In this document: one piece after another, positions 17,454-28,166 of the stretch
Position numbering within the stretch: the stretch's first letter is position 1
Layout of the letters: every line of letters begins with the position of its first letter
DNA from: Gluconobacter thailandicus F149-1 = NBRC 100600
Lineage (GTDB): Bacteria; Pseudomonadota; Alphaproteobacteria; Acetobacterales; Acetobacteraceae
Direction of reading: 5' to 3'
DNA length: 64,000 nt
Assembly (NCBI RefSeq): GCF_000964465.1
Contig: NZ_BANH01000005.1
Span: 62,001-126,000, forward strand
The notes under the pieces: generated by a model
Databases searched by the model: none
Seen by the model: only the letters and a program-made list of their open reading frames with translations
Told to the model about the DNA's origin: nothing
Made by a program: the position numbers and the translations under genes

Positions 17454-18674
17454 TCAGGTCTCTGAGCCCGTATGCTCCGTCTCGTACATGTAATCCCGTG
17501 TGAGCGGTAAAGCGTCCACGGATCGCGTCAACTGAATCTGAAAATTCATGTGTCCCTGCACCCGGAACGCCAGTTCACTTCCAATCAGATAGAGTTCGAA
17601 CATCCGGACAAATCGCTCATCATAAAGCTTGATAATCTTCTCACGGTTGGCATCAAACCGTTTGCGCCATTCGGCAATGGTTTTGGCATAATGCAGGCGC
17701 AGGATCTCGCAATCCGTCACCCACAATCCTGACCGCTCCACCGCTGCCAATGTCTCGCTCAGGGCAGGAGAATACCCGCCGGGGAAAATATATTTCTGAA
17801 GCCAGGCATTGGTCGTTCCTGGGCCGTCTGTTCGACCAATCGAGTGAATTAGCGCCACCCCATCGGGCTTCAGACAGTCTTTGATTCCTTGGAAATACCG
17901 CTCGAACTGCGGCTTACCCACATGCTCGAACATGCCGACTGACACTACGCGATCAAACTCATGATGGACATTCCGATAGTCCATAAGCTCGAAGCGAACC
18001 TGCCTTTCAAGTCCCTCTTCCCTGATGCGCCGTCGCGCCTCCTCAAGCTGCTCTCTCGAAAGGGTAATGCCAACAACCGTCGCGCCATAATCCTTTGCAA
18101 GCGTCAGGGCCAGACCGCCCCATCCGCATCCAATATCCAGAACCTCAAGTCCTGGTCGATCAAGTTTGAGCTTGGAGGCAATATGCCTTTTCTTTGCAAC
18201 CTGCGCCTCTTCAAGAGTCATATCGTCGCGGGCAAAATAGGCACAGGAATACTGGCGGTCCTTATCCAGAAAAAGATCGTAAAGACGGCCATTCAAATCA
18301 TAATGGTGGGCAACATTGCGACGTGATGTCTTGAGAGAATTCAATCCTTTGAAAGGATGAATCAGACACCGAAGCCGATCTTCGATTTCTTCAAAAACAT
18401 GGCCGCCTTCCATGATGTTGGCCATCAGAACCTGCATCAGCGTTTCAAGAGTACATCCTTCGGGGCACAACTCGCCCGCCATGTATTCTTCACCAAACGC
18501 CAGACCGGAATTGATGACCAAAGACCGCTCGGCCTGCTTTGTTTTTAGATGAAGGCCCGCTTCAAGGCCGGGTTTAGTGCCTCTGTAGGTATGGTTCGTA
18601 CCGTCACTGAATGTGACATGAAGTACCCCAACCTGAATAAATTTTTTCAGAACGAAATCGAGAATGGGCTTCAC
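17454..18674 (-). CDS. cfa: Cyclopropane-fatty-acyl-phospholipid synthase
   Basis: Cfa adds a methylene group from SAM across double bonds of membrane phospholipid acyl chains, usually in stationary phase or acid stress. The protein of about 406 residues has the SAM motif L-D-I-G-C-G-W-G-G-L, then G-I-T-L-S and the M-F-E-H-V-G motif of the family. I chose the GTG at 18674 because a strong GGGGGGAGG site lies just upstream. The frame is open back to an ATG at 18767, but that part overlaps the rplI terminator hairpin at 18754-18786. Confidence 0.92.
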   Translation of the reverse strand: MKPILDFVLKKFIQVGVLHVTFSDGTNHTYRGTKPGLEAGLHLKTKQAERSLVINSGLAFGEEYMAGELCPEGCTLETLMQVLMANIMEGGHVFEEIEDRLRCLIHPFKGLNSLKTSRRNVAHHYDLNGRLYDLFLDKDRQYSCAYFARDDMTLEEAQVAKKRHIASKLKLDRPGLEVLDIGCGWGGLALTLAKDYGATVVGITLSREQLEEARRRIREEGLERQVRFELMDYRNVHHEFDRVVSVGMFEHVGKPQFERYFQGIKDCLKPDGVALIHSIGRTDGPGTTNAWLQKYIFPGGYSPALSETLAAVERSGLWVTDCEILRLHYAKTIAEWRKRFDANREKIIKLYDERFVRMFELYLIGSELAFRVQGHMNFQIQLTRSVDALPLTRDYMYETEHTGSET

Positions 18675-18753
18675 ACCTGCCTCCCCCCTGTTCACGCGCT
18701 TCACGACAAAGCGTGACACACTTGCCAGTTTCCTGACCAGAAGAGCAGATATC

Positions 18754-18786
18754 AAAAAACCCGGCACGGGAATCCCCGGCCGGGTT
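18754..18786 (-). terminator. Rho-independent terminator of the rpsF-rpsR-rplI operon
   Basis: On the minus strand, AACCCGGC pairs with GCCGGGTT (18779-18786 with 18758-18765) and is followed by a run of six T. It lies 26 bases after the rplI stop and in front of the chosen cfa start. Confidence 0.8.
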
Positions 18787-18811
18787 CTCTGTTTTGGCTA
18801 TGCCAACGAAA

Positions 18812-19405
18812 TCAGCCTTCGGCTTCTTCCGTGACTGCAGCTTCGGCAGCAGCTTCTTCAGCTGCATTCTCTGCCTGCAGTTCGCCGAGGATGTTCTCAT
18901 CCTCTTCTTCCACGCCAACGGCTTCGCCGCGGGCCTGGCGCTCAGCTTCTTCAGCGGAACGTGCAACGTTGACTGTCAGCGGAATGGAAACTTCCGGGTG
19001 CAGGACGATGCGGGCTTCCGTCAGGCCAAGGACCTTGATCGGGTGAGCCAGAACAACCTGCTGACGAGCGATCGTCAGGCCGGCATCCGTAGCAGCAACG
19101 GCGATGTCACGCGTGCTGACGGAACCGTACAGGCTGCCGCTGTCGCTGGCCTGGCGGATGATGACAACCGAGAGGCTGTCCATACGCTCGGCAAGACGCT
19201 CGGCTTCTTCGCGCTTCTTGATGTTCAGGGCTTCAAGCTGCGCACGTTCCGTGTCGAAACGCTTGCGGTTTGCAGCCGTGGCACGCATGGCCTTGCCCTG
19301 CGGAAGCAGGAAGTTACGTGCGTAACCCGGCTTCACTTGGACAAGATCACCCATCTGGCCGAGATGCTCGACCCGCTGGAGCAGGATCAGTGCGGTCTGG
19401 GACAT
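18812..19405 (-). CDS. rplI: 50S ribosomal protein L9
   Basis: L9 binds 23S rRNA at the base of the L1 stalk. The N-terminal domain ([14 protein letters not shown], then [12 protein letters not shown]), the long connecting helix and the C-terminal domain are all present. After about residue 150 the protein carries an acidic, alanine-rich tail of about 45 residues, longer than in E. coli L9 (149 residues). It is the last gene of the rpsF-rpsR-rplI operon and is followed by a clear terminator. Confidence 0.96.
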   Translation of the reverse strand: MSQTALILLQRVEHLGQMGDLVQVKPGYARNFLLPQGKAMRATAANRKRFDTERAQLEALNIKKREEAERLAERMDSLSVVIIRQASDSGSLYGSVSTRDIAVAATDAGLTIARQQVVLAHPIKVLGLTEARIVLHPEVSIPLTVNVARSAEEAERQARGEAVGVEEEDENILGELQAENAAEEAAAEAAVTEEAEG

Positions 19406-19415
19406 GGTGCTCTCC

Positions 19416-19697
19416 TCAGCTCACGACGTAGGGGAGCAGGGCAAGGAAGCGGGCACGCTTGATAGCCTGCGCCAGCTCACGCTGCTTCTTGGCCGAAACG
19501 GCCGTGATGCGGCTCGGCACGATCTTGCCGCGCTCGGAAAGGAAGCGGCTCAGCAGACGCACGTCCTTGTAGTCGATCTTCGGCGCATTCGGGCCGGAGA
19601 ACGGGCAGGACTTGCGACGACGGTAGAACGGGCGACGTGCACCAACTGCGGTACGACGGGTAGCCGGGTTCACTTCGGGGGTGGTTGTCTCGGACAT
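19416..19697 (-). CDS. rpsR: 30S ribosomal protein S18
   Basis: S18 pairs with S6 on the 30S platform. The 93-residue protein has the conserved C-P-F segment, then I-D-Y-K-D and [18 protein letters not shown]. The N-terminal extension of about 20 residues is acidic then basic. It sits 5 bases after rpsF and 10 before rplI. Confidence 0.97.
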   Translation of the reverse strand: MSETTTPEVNPATRRTAVGARRPFYRRRKSCPFSGPNAPKIDYKDVRLLSRFLSERGKIVPSRITAVSAKKQRELAQAIKRARFLALLPYVVS

Positions 19698-19702
19698 GTT
19701 TC

Positions 19703-20185
19703 TTACTCCGCTCCAGCCGCCTCACGAGCATCTTCATGCTCGCCGCGTGCACGATACTCTTCGCGGTCTTCACCACCACGACGCGGGCCGCCACGGCCGC
19801 TCTCGAAACGGCCAGCCGGCTTGGAGCCGCCACGGAAACCGCCACGCTCGCCACGGTCGTCGTTCTTGCGAGCCAGAACCGGGGACGGGTTCTCGTCGAT
19901 CTCGTCAACGCGGAGCGTCAGAACGCGCAGCACGTCTTCGTTCAGACCAAGCTGACGCTCAAGTTCACGCAGCGTGTCAGGGGTGCAGTCGAGACCGAGC
20001 AGGACGTAGTGGCCCTTACGGTTCTTCTTGATGCGATATGCGAGCGAACGGAGGCCCCAGAATTCGCGCTTCTGGATGGAACCACCATGCTCGGTCAGCA
20101 GGGCTTCAATGGTCTCGACCAGGCTCTCGACCTGTGCCTGGGACACATCGTTACGTGCAATGAGCACGCTTTCGTACAGTGGCAT
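19703..20185 (-). CDS. rpsF: 30S ribosomal protein S6
   Basis: S6 of the 30S platform. The ferredoxin-like core is in residues 1-100 ([11 protein letters not shown], then [18 protein letters not shown]). After residue 105 it has a tail of about 55 residues rich in R, G and E (R-G-G and G-R-G-G repeats). It is the first gene of the S6-S18-L9 operon. In many bacteria the S6:S18 pair binds its own leader, and a GC-rich leader is present here, but I could not confirm the motif. Confidence 0.96.
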   Translation of the reverse strand: MPLYESVLIARNDVSQAQVESLVETIEALLTEHGGSIQKREFWGLRSLAYRIKKNRKGHYVLLGLDCTPDTLRELERQLGLNEDVLRVLTLRVDEIDENPSPVLARKNDDRGERGGFRGGSKPAGRFESGRGGPRRGGEDREEYRARGEHEDAREAAGAE

Positions 20186-20304
20186 GAAAACTCCCTTCGG
20201 ATGAGGTCAACCCAACTGGTCCAGCCCGTGCCGGAGACAGTGCAATCTTGAGGAAAGCGTGGGTATAGCCGGCGCGACGCCACATCGCCCGGCAGGGAAA
20301 GGCT

Positions 20305-20334
20305 GCATTAATCACGCAGACCTTCGAAAATCAA
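20305..20334 (-). promoter_or_regulatory. Possible promoter of rpsF-rpsR-rplI
   Basis: On the minus strand a TTGATT box (20329-20334) and a TAATGC box (20305-20310) are 18 bases apart, about 120 bases ahead of rpsF. The match to the sigma-70 consensus is moderate. Confidence 0.35.
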
Positions 20335-20342
20335 GGATAAAC

Positions 20343-20915
20343 TCAGAGTCGACGCAGTCTAGGTGGCAGATATTCATCCGGAACATTCCACACTTCCTGC
20401 ACGACGTGCCGGATCACAAAGCCGCCCTTCTGATAATTGCTCAGCGCGCGCGGGTGATCGAGGGTGCAGGTATTCACCCGGAGCCGCCAGCTTCCCGCGT
20501 CAAAAGCCTGAGAAACCGCACACTCCAGAAGAACATGCCCTAGCCGCCGCCCGATAGCGGCAGGCACCAGACCGAAATAAGCCAGATTGGCGTCCCCATG
20601 GTCCCTCAGGTCCAGCTCATAAAACCCCAGAGCTACACCGGCACCATCCCGGAGCACCATGAAATAGACCAATGGATCATGCAGGATTTCCGCGAGCTGC
20701 CCATCCGGCATCGGACGGCGCATCCACCAGCAATAGTCTTCTCCGACATCACGGTAGAGCTGGCGATAAAGCGTGAGAGCCGGTGGCAGAACCCGTTCAA
20801 GGGCCAAACCTTCCGGAAGCACTGGAGACGCACACGAGGTGCGCGTCTCCAGGAAAGTGACATCCACCTCAAGCCGGGTGGATGCCCCCTTTGGACTGAG
20901 CCAGTCCGGCAACAT
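20343..20915 (-). CDS. GNAT family N-acetyltransferase
   Basis: A 190-residue acetyl-CoA-dependent acetyltransferase of the GNAT fold. The core shows a central strand with G-F-Y-E-L-D-L, then Y-F-G-L-V, the acetyl-CoA loop G-R-R-L-G-H-V-L-L (Q/R-x-x-G-x-G/A-like), and the C-terminal N-x-x-x-L-x-x-Y-Q-K-x-G-F-V motif. The substrate is unknown. It follows rpoD by 11 bases on the same strand, so it may be read through from rpoD. Confidence 0.85.
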   Translation of the reverse strand: MLPDWLSPKGASTRLEVDVTFLETRTSCASPVLPEGLALERVLPPALTLYRQLYRDVGEDYCWWMRRPMPDGQLAEILHDPLVYFMVLRDGAGVALGFYELDLRDHGDANLAYFGLVPAAIGRRLGHVLLECAVSQAFDAGSWRLRVNTCTLDHPRALSNYQKGGFVIRHVVQEVWNVPDEYLPPRLRRL

Positions 20916-20926
20916 AACCCCGACGA

Positions 20927-22879
<1,953 letters not shown>

Positions 22880-23013
22880 GCGTCTCTCCCTCAACTCCAC
22901 CGAAAGCAAGCAATTCGGCAGCGTGCAGGTGGTCGATCCTGAGCTGTAAGTCAAGGTTCAGACGAAAAAGAATGCAACTTCAAGGCAAGAAAAAACGTTA
23001 GCGCCGCCCTTTT

Positions 23014-24852
23014 TCAGCCTTCGTCTTCCATATTCTCCCCCCGTCGAAGCGCCTCCAGAACCCTCATGCGCGCAAGCAGACTTTCCGGGAAAGACGCATC
23101 TCCGTCGCCCCCGCCTGAATAGACCTGCATGATGGTTGCCTGAATGTCATTGGCCACTTCGCGCTCAAAATTGCGAAAATTTACAAGCCCGTAAAAGTGC
23201 CACCAGCTCTCTACAATATCGACTTTGAGAACATCGTCCCTGTCTTTTCCAAGCCCCACCTCCCGCGGCATCGGGCTTTCCGTGACGGCTGCGGCGATAT
23301 CGGTCAGACCGTGATCCTCGATCCAGCGCTGACAGTGCTCCTCCGTCAGATCTTCGTCCTGGCAGGCCCAGTCCAGAAGAGCCGAGCGAATCCGATCCAG
23401 TTCTCCGGGAAGCGCCAGACTGCTATAGGCCTGCTCCACTTCGGGAAGGATATCGGGATACCGCAGAAGCATCGCCGTGAGGATATTGAGACGCTCCACA
23501 CTTCCCTGCTCGATGTGACGCATTTCGCCCGGAGCCTGCGTCGACAGAGGAAGCGGCGCACCCTTCTTCTGAAACGGTTTTTTCCCACCTCCGCCACGCC
23601 TGAACCGCGCAAAGAACATATCCAGGAACGTGCTGCGATATTCGGACGAGAGGGCGCGATCCGGGATCAGCTTGGAAAGCGCCACCAGCTTTTCACGGAG
23701 CGCCGCACGTTGATCGGGGCCGGGGTCCGACATATTCCCCGTCATCAGACCAAACAGCTCTGTAGCCAGAGAGGTCGCGCCTGAAAGGGCTTCCCCCATC
23801 GCGCCAGCCCCCCGAGAACGGATCAGGCTATCTGGGTCATCCTTCGGATCAAGGCGGCAGAACCGAAGCGTCCGTTCCGGAGACAGCAACGGCAGGGCCA
23901 CTTCACAGACACGCAGCGCCGCACGCGCGCCCGCGGCATCACCATCCAGACACAGAATGGGAGATGAAGACATCCGCCACAGAAGATCAAGCTGCTCTTC
24001 CCCCAAGGCCGTCCCCAGAGGAGCAACCGCCCCTCCGAACCCGGCCTGGTCCAGGGCAATGACGTCCATGTACCCTTCGACCACAACCAGCTCAGCGCCT
24101 TTGTGGACAGCCTCACGAGCCAGATCGAGATTGTAGAGGGTACGTCGTTTGGAAAAGAGTGCCGTTTCCGGACCGTTCAGATATTTCGGCTGACCATCCC
24201 CCAGAGTCCGCGCCCCAAAGGAAATGATCTTCCCGCGACGGTCCCGGATCGGGAATGTTACCCGATTGAAGAACAGTTCCCCTTTGGGTTGCCCCCGATC
24301 ATCCACGCGCAGAATACCGGCCTGTACCAGCATGTCAGGGGTCACATCATGGGCACGCAGCTCTTCAACCAGCTGCCGCCCATCGCCGGACCATCCGAGC
24401 CCGAACCGCTCGATGGTCGCTTCGCTCAGCCCACGTCCACGGAGGTACGCCAGCCCCTCCCGTCCTTCCGGAAGGTATAGCCGACGCCGGTAGCTGGCCT
24501 GAACCAGAGACAGAACATCCCCGAGAGATTTGACCTCCCGCGCACGCGCTTCACTCCGCGGGTCCTGTTTCGGAACTTCAAGCCCCGCTTCAGCCGCCAG
24601 TTGCTCCACGGCTTCCGGAAAACTCCGGCCATCGCTCTGCATGACAAAAGAAATTGCATCGCCATGGGCGCCACAGCCGAAGCAATGAAAATGGTCGTCA
24701 TAAACGTAGAAAGACGGCGTCTTTTCTCCATGGAAAGGACAGCATGTTTTCCAGTTACGACCGGAACGAACCAGCTTGTTACGCCGTCCGATCAGGGAGG
24801 CCAGCGGCGTTCGATTGCGGAGTTCGTCCAGAAAGGCGGCGTCAAATGCCAT
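23014..24852 (-). CDS. dnaG: DNA primase
   Basis: DnaG makes RNA primers at the replication fork. The 612-residue protein has the zinc-binding domain (Cys38, His41, Cys57, Cys60), the TOPRIM core (V-V-E-G-Y-M-D-V and L-C-L-D-G-D-x-A-G) and a C-terminal helicase-binding region. The frame allows an ATG at 24873, but M-A-F-D at 24852 gives the usual DnaG start, so I used it. It is upstream of rpoD on the same strand. Confidence 0.95.
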   Translation of the reverse strand: MAFDAAFLDELRNRTPLASLIGRRNKLVRSGRNWKTCCPFHGEKTPSFYVYDDHFHCFGCGAHGDAISFVMQSDGRSFPEAVEQLAAEAGLEVPKQDPRSEARAREVKSLGDVLSLVQASYRRRLYLPEGREGLAYLRGRGLSEATIERFGLGWSGDGRQLVEELRAHDVTPDMLVQAGILRVDDRGQPKGELFFNRVTFPIRDRRGKIISFGARTLGDGQPKYLNGPETALFSKRRTLYNLDLAREAVHKGAELVVVEGYMDVIALDQAGFGGAVAPLGTALGEEQLDLLWRMSSSPILCLDGDAAGARAALRVCEVALPLLSPERTLRFCRLDPKDDPDSLIRSRGAGAMGEALSGATSLATELFGLMTGNMSDPGPDQRAALREKLVALSKLIPDRALSSEYRSTFLDMFFARFRRGGGGKKPFQKKGAPLPLSTQAPGEMRHIEQGSVERLNILTAMLLRYPDILPEVEQAYSSLALPGELDRIRSALLDWACQDEDLTEEHCQRWIEDHGLTDIAAAVTESPMPREVGLGKDRDDVLKVDIVESWWHFYGLVNFRNFEREVANDIQATIMQVYSGGGDGDASFPESLLARMRVLEALRRGENMEDEG

Positions 24853-25186
24853 CGGGCAGCAGGAGCCTTTCAATCAGTTCCGTCAGGAGACAAGGCTCTT
24901 ACAATCCTGAGGCAGGAAAATCCACTCCTCCCCCACACGACCGCTCATTAAAGAAAAACCAAAAGGCCAGTGCCTATTTCTGAAACAGTCATAGCCATTT
25001 TCCTGATCTGGAAACGATAACAATATGACAGACAGAAGAAATTTTTTTCTTTTGACACCCATCAAGGGAAGAGGCGCAAATATAGCGTCAATATGGCAGT
25101 CGAACGAGGCGCAGGGTCCTGCATCCCTTTAGCGGGGTGGATGAGTCGCGCCTTCACAAAAGTTTAAAGACGCAGGATCTCAACCT
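24853..25186 (+). promoter_or_regulatory. Intergenic region between dnaG and pntAA with a structured leader
   Basis: 334 bases without a gene, between two divergent operons. A TTGACA box is at 25052-25057, and a TATAGC-like box at 25081-25086 is 23 bases away, which is too wide for a good promoter. Just ahead of pntAA, AGGCGC (25107-25112) pairs perfectly with GCGCCT (25148-25153). Inside that, CATCC (25122-25126) pairs with GGATG (25139-25143). This two-level hairpin may be a leader RNA that controls the pnt operon. No tRNA or small gene was found here. Confidence 0.4.
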
Positions 25187-26407
25187 ATGACCGTAAAAAT
25201 CACGGTACTAAAAGAACAGGATGAAGGCGGTGAACGCCGCGTCGCCCTGATCCCGCAGGTTGTCGAGCGCCTCAGCAGCCTCGGCGTCTCTTTCGCGATG
25301 GAAAACGGGGCCGGTGTCGCCTCTTCCTACCCGGATGAAACCTATAAAGACGTCACCCTTTCAACGGACCGGAAGGCCCTGTTGAGCGACGCGGACATTG
25401 TCCTCGCCGTTCAGCCTCCTACCATTGAAACCGTTCAGGCCATGAAGCCTGGCGCCATTCTGGTGTCCTTCATCTACGGCCGGAACCACCCTGATCTGGT
25501 CAAGGCCCTGCGGGACCAGAAAGTGACCTGCTTCGCCATGGAGCTGGTGCCCCGCATTTCCCGTGCCCAGGCCATGGACGCCCTGTCCAGTCAGGCCACC
25601 CTCGCCGGCTATTACGCCGTCCTGCTGGGGTCCGTGCACATGACCAAGATCCTTCCCATGATGACCACAGCCGTTGGCTCCCTGCGGGCTGCACAGGTTC
25701 TTGTCATGGGTCTTGGCGTCGCTGGCCTACAGGCCCTCGCCACGGCCAAACGCCTTGGCGCGGTGACGGAAGGCTATGACGTCCGCCCCGAAACACGCGA
25801 GGAAGCACAGTCTCTCGGTGCCAAATTCGTCGATACCGGCGTGGATGCCACCGGCAAGGGTGGTTATGCCCGCGAACTGACGGATGAAGAAAAGCAGACG
25901 GTCCGCAAGGCCATCAGCGATCACATCGCCCGCGCCGACCTGATCGTCACCACGGCAGCCGTCCCCGGCAAGAAGGCTCCGCGCCTGATTGATGCCGAGC
26001 AGATCAAGGCCATGAAACCCGGCTCCGTCATCATTGACCTCGGTGCGGAAGGTGGCGGCAACTGTGAAGGCACACAGGCAGGCCAGATCGTACAGGTTGG
26101 CCCGACCACGATCGTGGGCCCGATCAATGTTCCGTCCATGCTCGCCCTTCAGGCCAGTGAACTTTATTCCAAGAACATCATGCATCTGCTCCAGCAGATC
26201 CTGACCAAGGATGGTCAGATCCAGCTGGACTTCACGGACGAAGTCATTTCCGGCACCGCCCTCACTCATGATGGCTACATCACGAACGAAGGCATCCGCA
26301 CAGCCGTCGATCCGAATTCCCCGGCGCCACCAGCACCACAACCCCCTGCCCCGGCTGCCGCCCCTGCCGCACCGGCACAGGCTTCAGGACAGGAGGCCGC
26401 ACGATGA
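25187..26407 (+). CDS. pntAA: NAD(P) transhydrogenase subunit alpha, part 1
   Basis: The NAD(H)-binding domain I of the proton-translocating transhydrogenase, on the cytosolic side. The 406-residue protein opens with E-G-E-R-R-V-A-L-I-P, and carries the Rossmann motif G-L-G-V-A-G-L-Q-A and the K-x-P-G-S-V-I-I-D-L-A/G motif. It ends in an A/P-rich linker of about 30 residues. In E. coli this domain is fused to the next one; the three-gene split (AA, AB, B) is usual in alphaproteobacteria. Its stop overlaps pntAB as ATGA. Confidence 0.95.
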   Translation: MTVKITVLKEQDEGGERRVALIPQVVERLSSLGVSFAMENGAGVASSYPDETYKDVTLSTDRKALLSDADIVLAVQPPTIETVQAMKPGAILVSFIYGRNHPDLVKALRDQKVTCFAMELVPRISRAQAMDALSSQATLAGYYAVLLGSVHMTKILPMMTTAVGSLRAAQVLVMGLGVAGLQALATAKRLGAVTEGYDVRPETREEAQSLGAKFVDTGVDATGKGGYARELTDEEKQTVRKAISDHIARADLIVTTAAVPGKKAPRLIDAEQIKAMKPGSVIIDLGAEGGGNCEGTQAGQIVQVGPTTIVGPINVPSMLALQASELYSKNIMHLLQQILTKDGQIQLDFTDEVISGTALTHDGYITNEGIRTAVDPNSPAPPAPQPPAPAAAPAAPAQASGQEAAR

Positions 26408-26724
26408 TCACCGCAATGACCTTCATCATCGCGCTCTACATCTTCATGCTCGCCGCCTTCACAGGCTACGAGGTCATCAGCCGCGTGCCCTCCATCCTGC
26501 ACACACCGCTGATGTCCGGCTCGAACTTCGTGCACGGCATCGTGGTCGTCGGCGCACTGACAGCCCTGTTCAACGCCTCCTCCGTGCTCGAACAGGTTGT
26601 CGGCTTCCTCGGCGTCATGATGGGGGCTGGTAACGTTGTCGGCGGTTACGTCGTGACAGACCGTATGCTGGCCATGTTCAAGCCCAGTGACAAAGCTGCT
26701 CCGCAGAAGGGAGCACAGAAATGA
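26404..26724 (+). CDS. pntAB: NAD(P) transhydrogenase subunit alpha, part 2
   Basis: A 106-residue membrane protein of three to four helices, equal to the C-terminal membrane part of E. coli PntA. It contains G-Y-E-V-I-S-R-V-P-x-x-L-H-T-P-L-M-S-G, the signature of this subunit, and F-L-G-V-M-M-G-A-x-N-V-V-G-G. Overlaps with pntAA and pntB (ATGA both) support a single coupled operon. Confidence 0.95.
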   Translation: MITAMTFIIALYIFMLAAFTGYEVISRVPSILHTPLMSGSNFVHGIVVVGALTALFNASSVLEQVVGFLGVMMGAGNVVGGYVVTDRMLAMFKPSDKAAPQKGAQK

Positions 26725-28142
26725 TCCTCCTCGAATATATCGTTGCCATCAGCGCCCTTATCGCCTCCGGCCTGCTGGTCTATGGCCTCAAGCGCATGTC
26801 CTCTCCCGTTACGGCCGTTTCCGGCATTGTGACGGCAGGCTGGGGTATGCTGTTCGTCACGGCAGCCAGCTTCCTCGGCATTTTCAGTGTTTCTGAAGCC
26901 GCAAAACCGCATCTGGTCGTCAACGTCATTCTGGCCATCCTCGGCCTTGTCATTGGTGGTGGCTGGGCTGGATGGAAAGGCCGCAGTGTGGCCATGACGG
27001 CCATGCCGCAGATGGTCGCCCTCTTCAACGGCATGGGTGGCGGTGCAGCCGCGGCTGTGTCCGTCATCGCGCTGACCGGTCCGAAAGAAACAGGCATCGT
27101 TCCGCTTCTCGTCACCGTCGCAGGTGGCCTGATCGGCAGCATGTCCCTGTCGGGGTCCATCATTGCCTGGGCCAAGCTCGATGGCCGGATGAACAAGCCG
27201 ATCCGCTTCGGTGGGCAGCGTATCATTAATGCTGCCGTCTTTATGCTGACCGTCCTGCTCGGCATCATGGCAGCCTTCCTGTACCATCAGGATGGCGGCG
27301 GTATCGCCACGCTGCTGTTCTTCATCGGCGCCCTGCTGGCTGGCATCTGCATGACGGTCCCCATCGGCGGTGCAGACATGCCGGTCGTGATCTCGCTATA
27401 CAACGCCTTCACGGGTCTGGCCGTGGGTCTCGAAGGCTATGTCATGGCCGACCCGGCTCTGATGATCGCCGGTATGGTCGTAGGTTCTGCCGGTACGCTG
27501 CTGACGGTCATGATGGCCAAAGGCATGAACCGCTCCATTTCCAACGTGCTGTTCAGCAACTTCGGTGAAGCCTCTGCCTCTACGGCCACAGGTCCCCAGA
27601 AAGAAGCCAAGTCCGTTGCTGCGGGCGATGCTGCCACGACAATGCGTTACGCATCGTCCGTCATCATCGTTCCGGGTTACGGTCTGGCCGTCGCTCAGGC
27701 TCAGGGCAAGCTGTACGACTTCGTCAAGCAGCTTCAGGCCGCAGGCGTGGACGTCAAGTTCGCCATCCACCCGGTCGCCGGCCGTATGCCAGGCCACATG
27801 AACGTGCTGCTCGCCGAAGCCGGCGTCCCGTACGACATGATCTATGACATGGAAGACATCAACGACAGCTTCGCTGACACGGATGTCGCCCTCATCATTG
27901 GCGCCAATGACGTGGTAAACCCGTCTGCCCGGACAGATAAGTCCTCCCCGATCTATGGCATGCCAATCCTCAATGCCGATCAGGCCCGTCAGGTCTTCGT
28001 CATCAAGCGTGGTATGGGCATGGGTTACTCCGCTGTTCAGAACCCACTCTTCTTCCAGGACAACTGCGCCATGGTCTTCGGCGATGCGCAGGCCGTCCTC
28101 AGCAAGATGGTCGAAGCCGTCAAGGCTCTCGGCACATCGTAA
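26721..28142 (+). CDS. pntB: NAD(P) transhydrogenase subunit beta
   Basis: The 473-residue beta subunit joins the membrane domain (about residues 1-260, nine or so helices) with the NADP(H)-binding domain III (about residues 295-473; V-I-I-V-P-G-Y-G-x-A-V-A-Q-A-Q and G-A-N-D-V-V-N-P). Together the complex uses the proton gradient to make NADPH from NADH, or the reverse. It is followed 24 bases later by adhA, with an AAGGAG site between them. Confidence 0.96.
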   Translation: MILLEYIVAISALIASGLLVYGLKRMSSPVTAVSGIVTAGWGMLFVTAASFLGIFSVSEAAKPHLVVNVILAILGLVIGGGWAGWKGRSVAMTAMPQMVALFNGMGGGAAAAVSVIALTGPKETGIVPLLVTVAGGLIGSMSLSGSIIAWAKLDGRMNKPIRFGGQRIINAAVFMLTVLLGIMAAFLYHQDGGGIATLLFFIGALLAGICMTVPIGGADMPVVISLYNAFTGLAVGLEGYVMADPALMIAGMVVGSAGTLLTVMMAKGMNRSISNVLFSNFGEASASTATGPQKEAKSVAAGDAATTMRYASSVIIVPGYGLAVAQAQGKLYDFVKQLQAAGVDVKFAIHPVAGRMPGHMNVLLAEAGVPYDMIYDMEDINDSFADTDVALIIGANDVVNPSARTDKSSPIYGMPILNADQARQVFVIKRGMGMGYSAVQNPLFFQDNCAMVFGDAQAVLSKMVEAVKALGTS

Positions 28143-28166
28143 ACCAGTTCTCAAGGAGACACTCTC

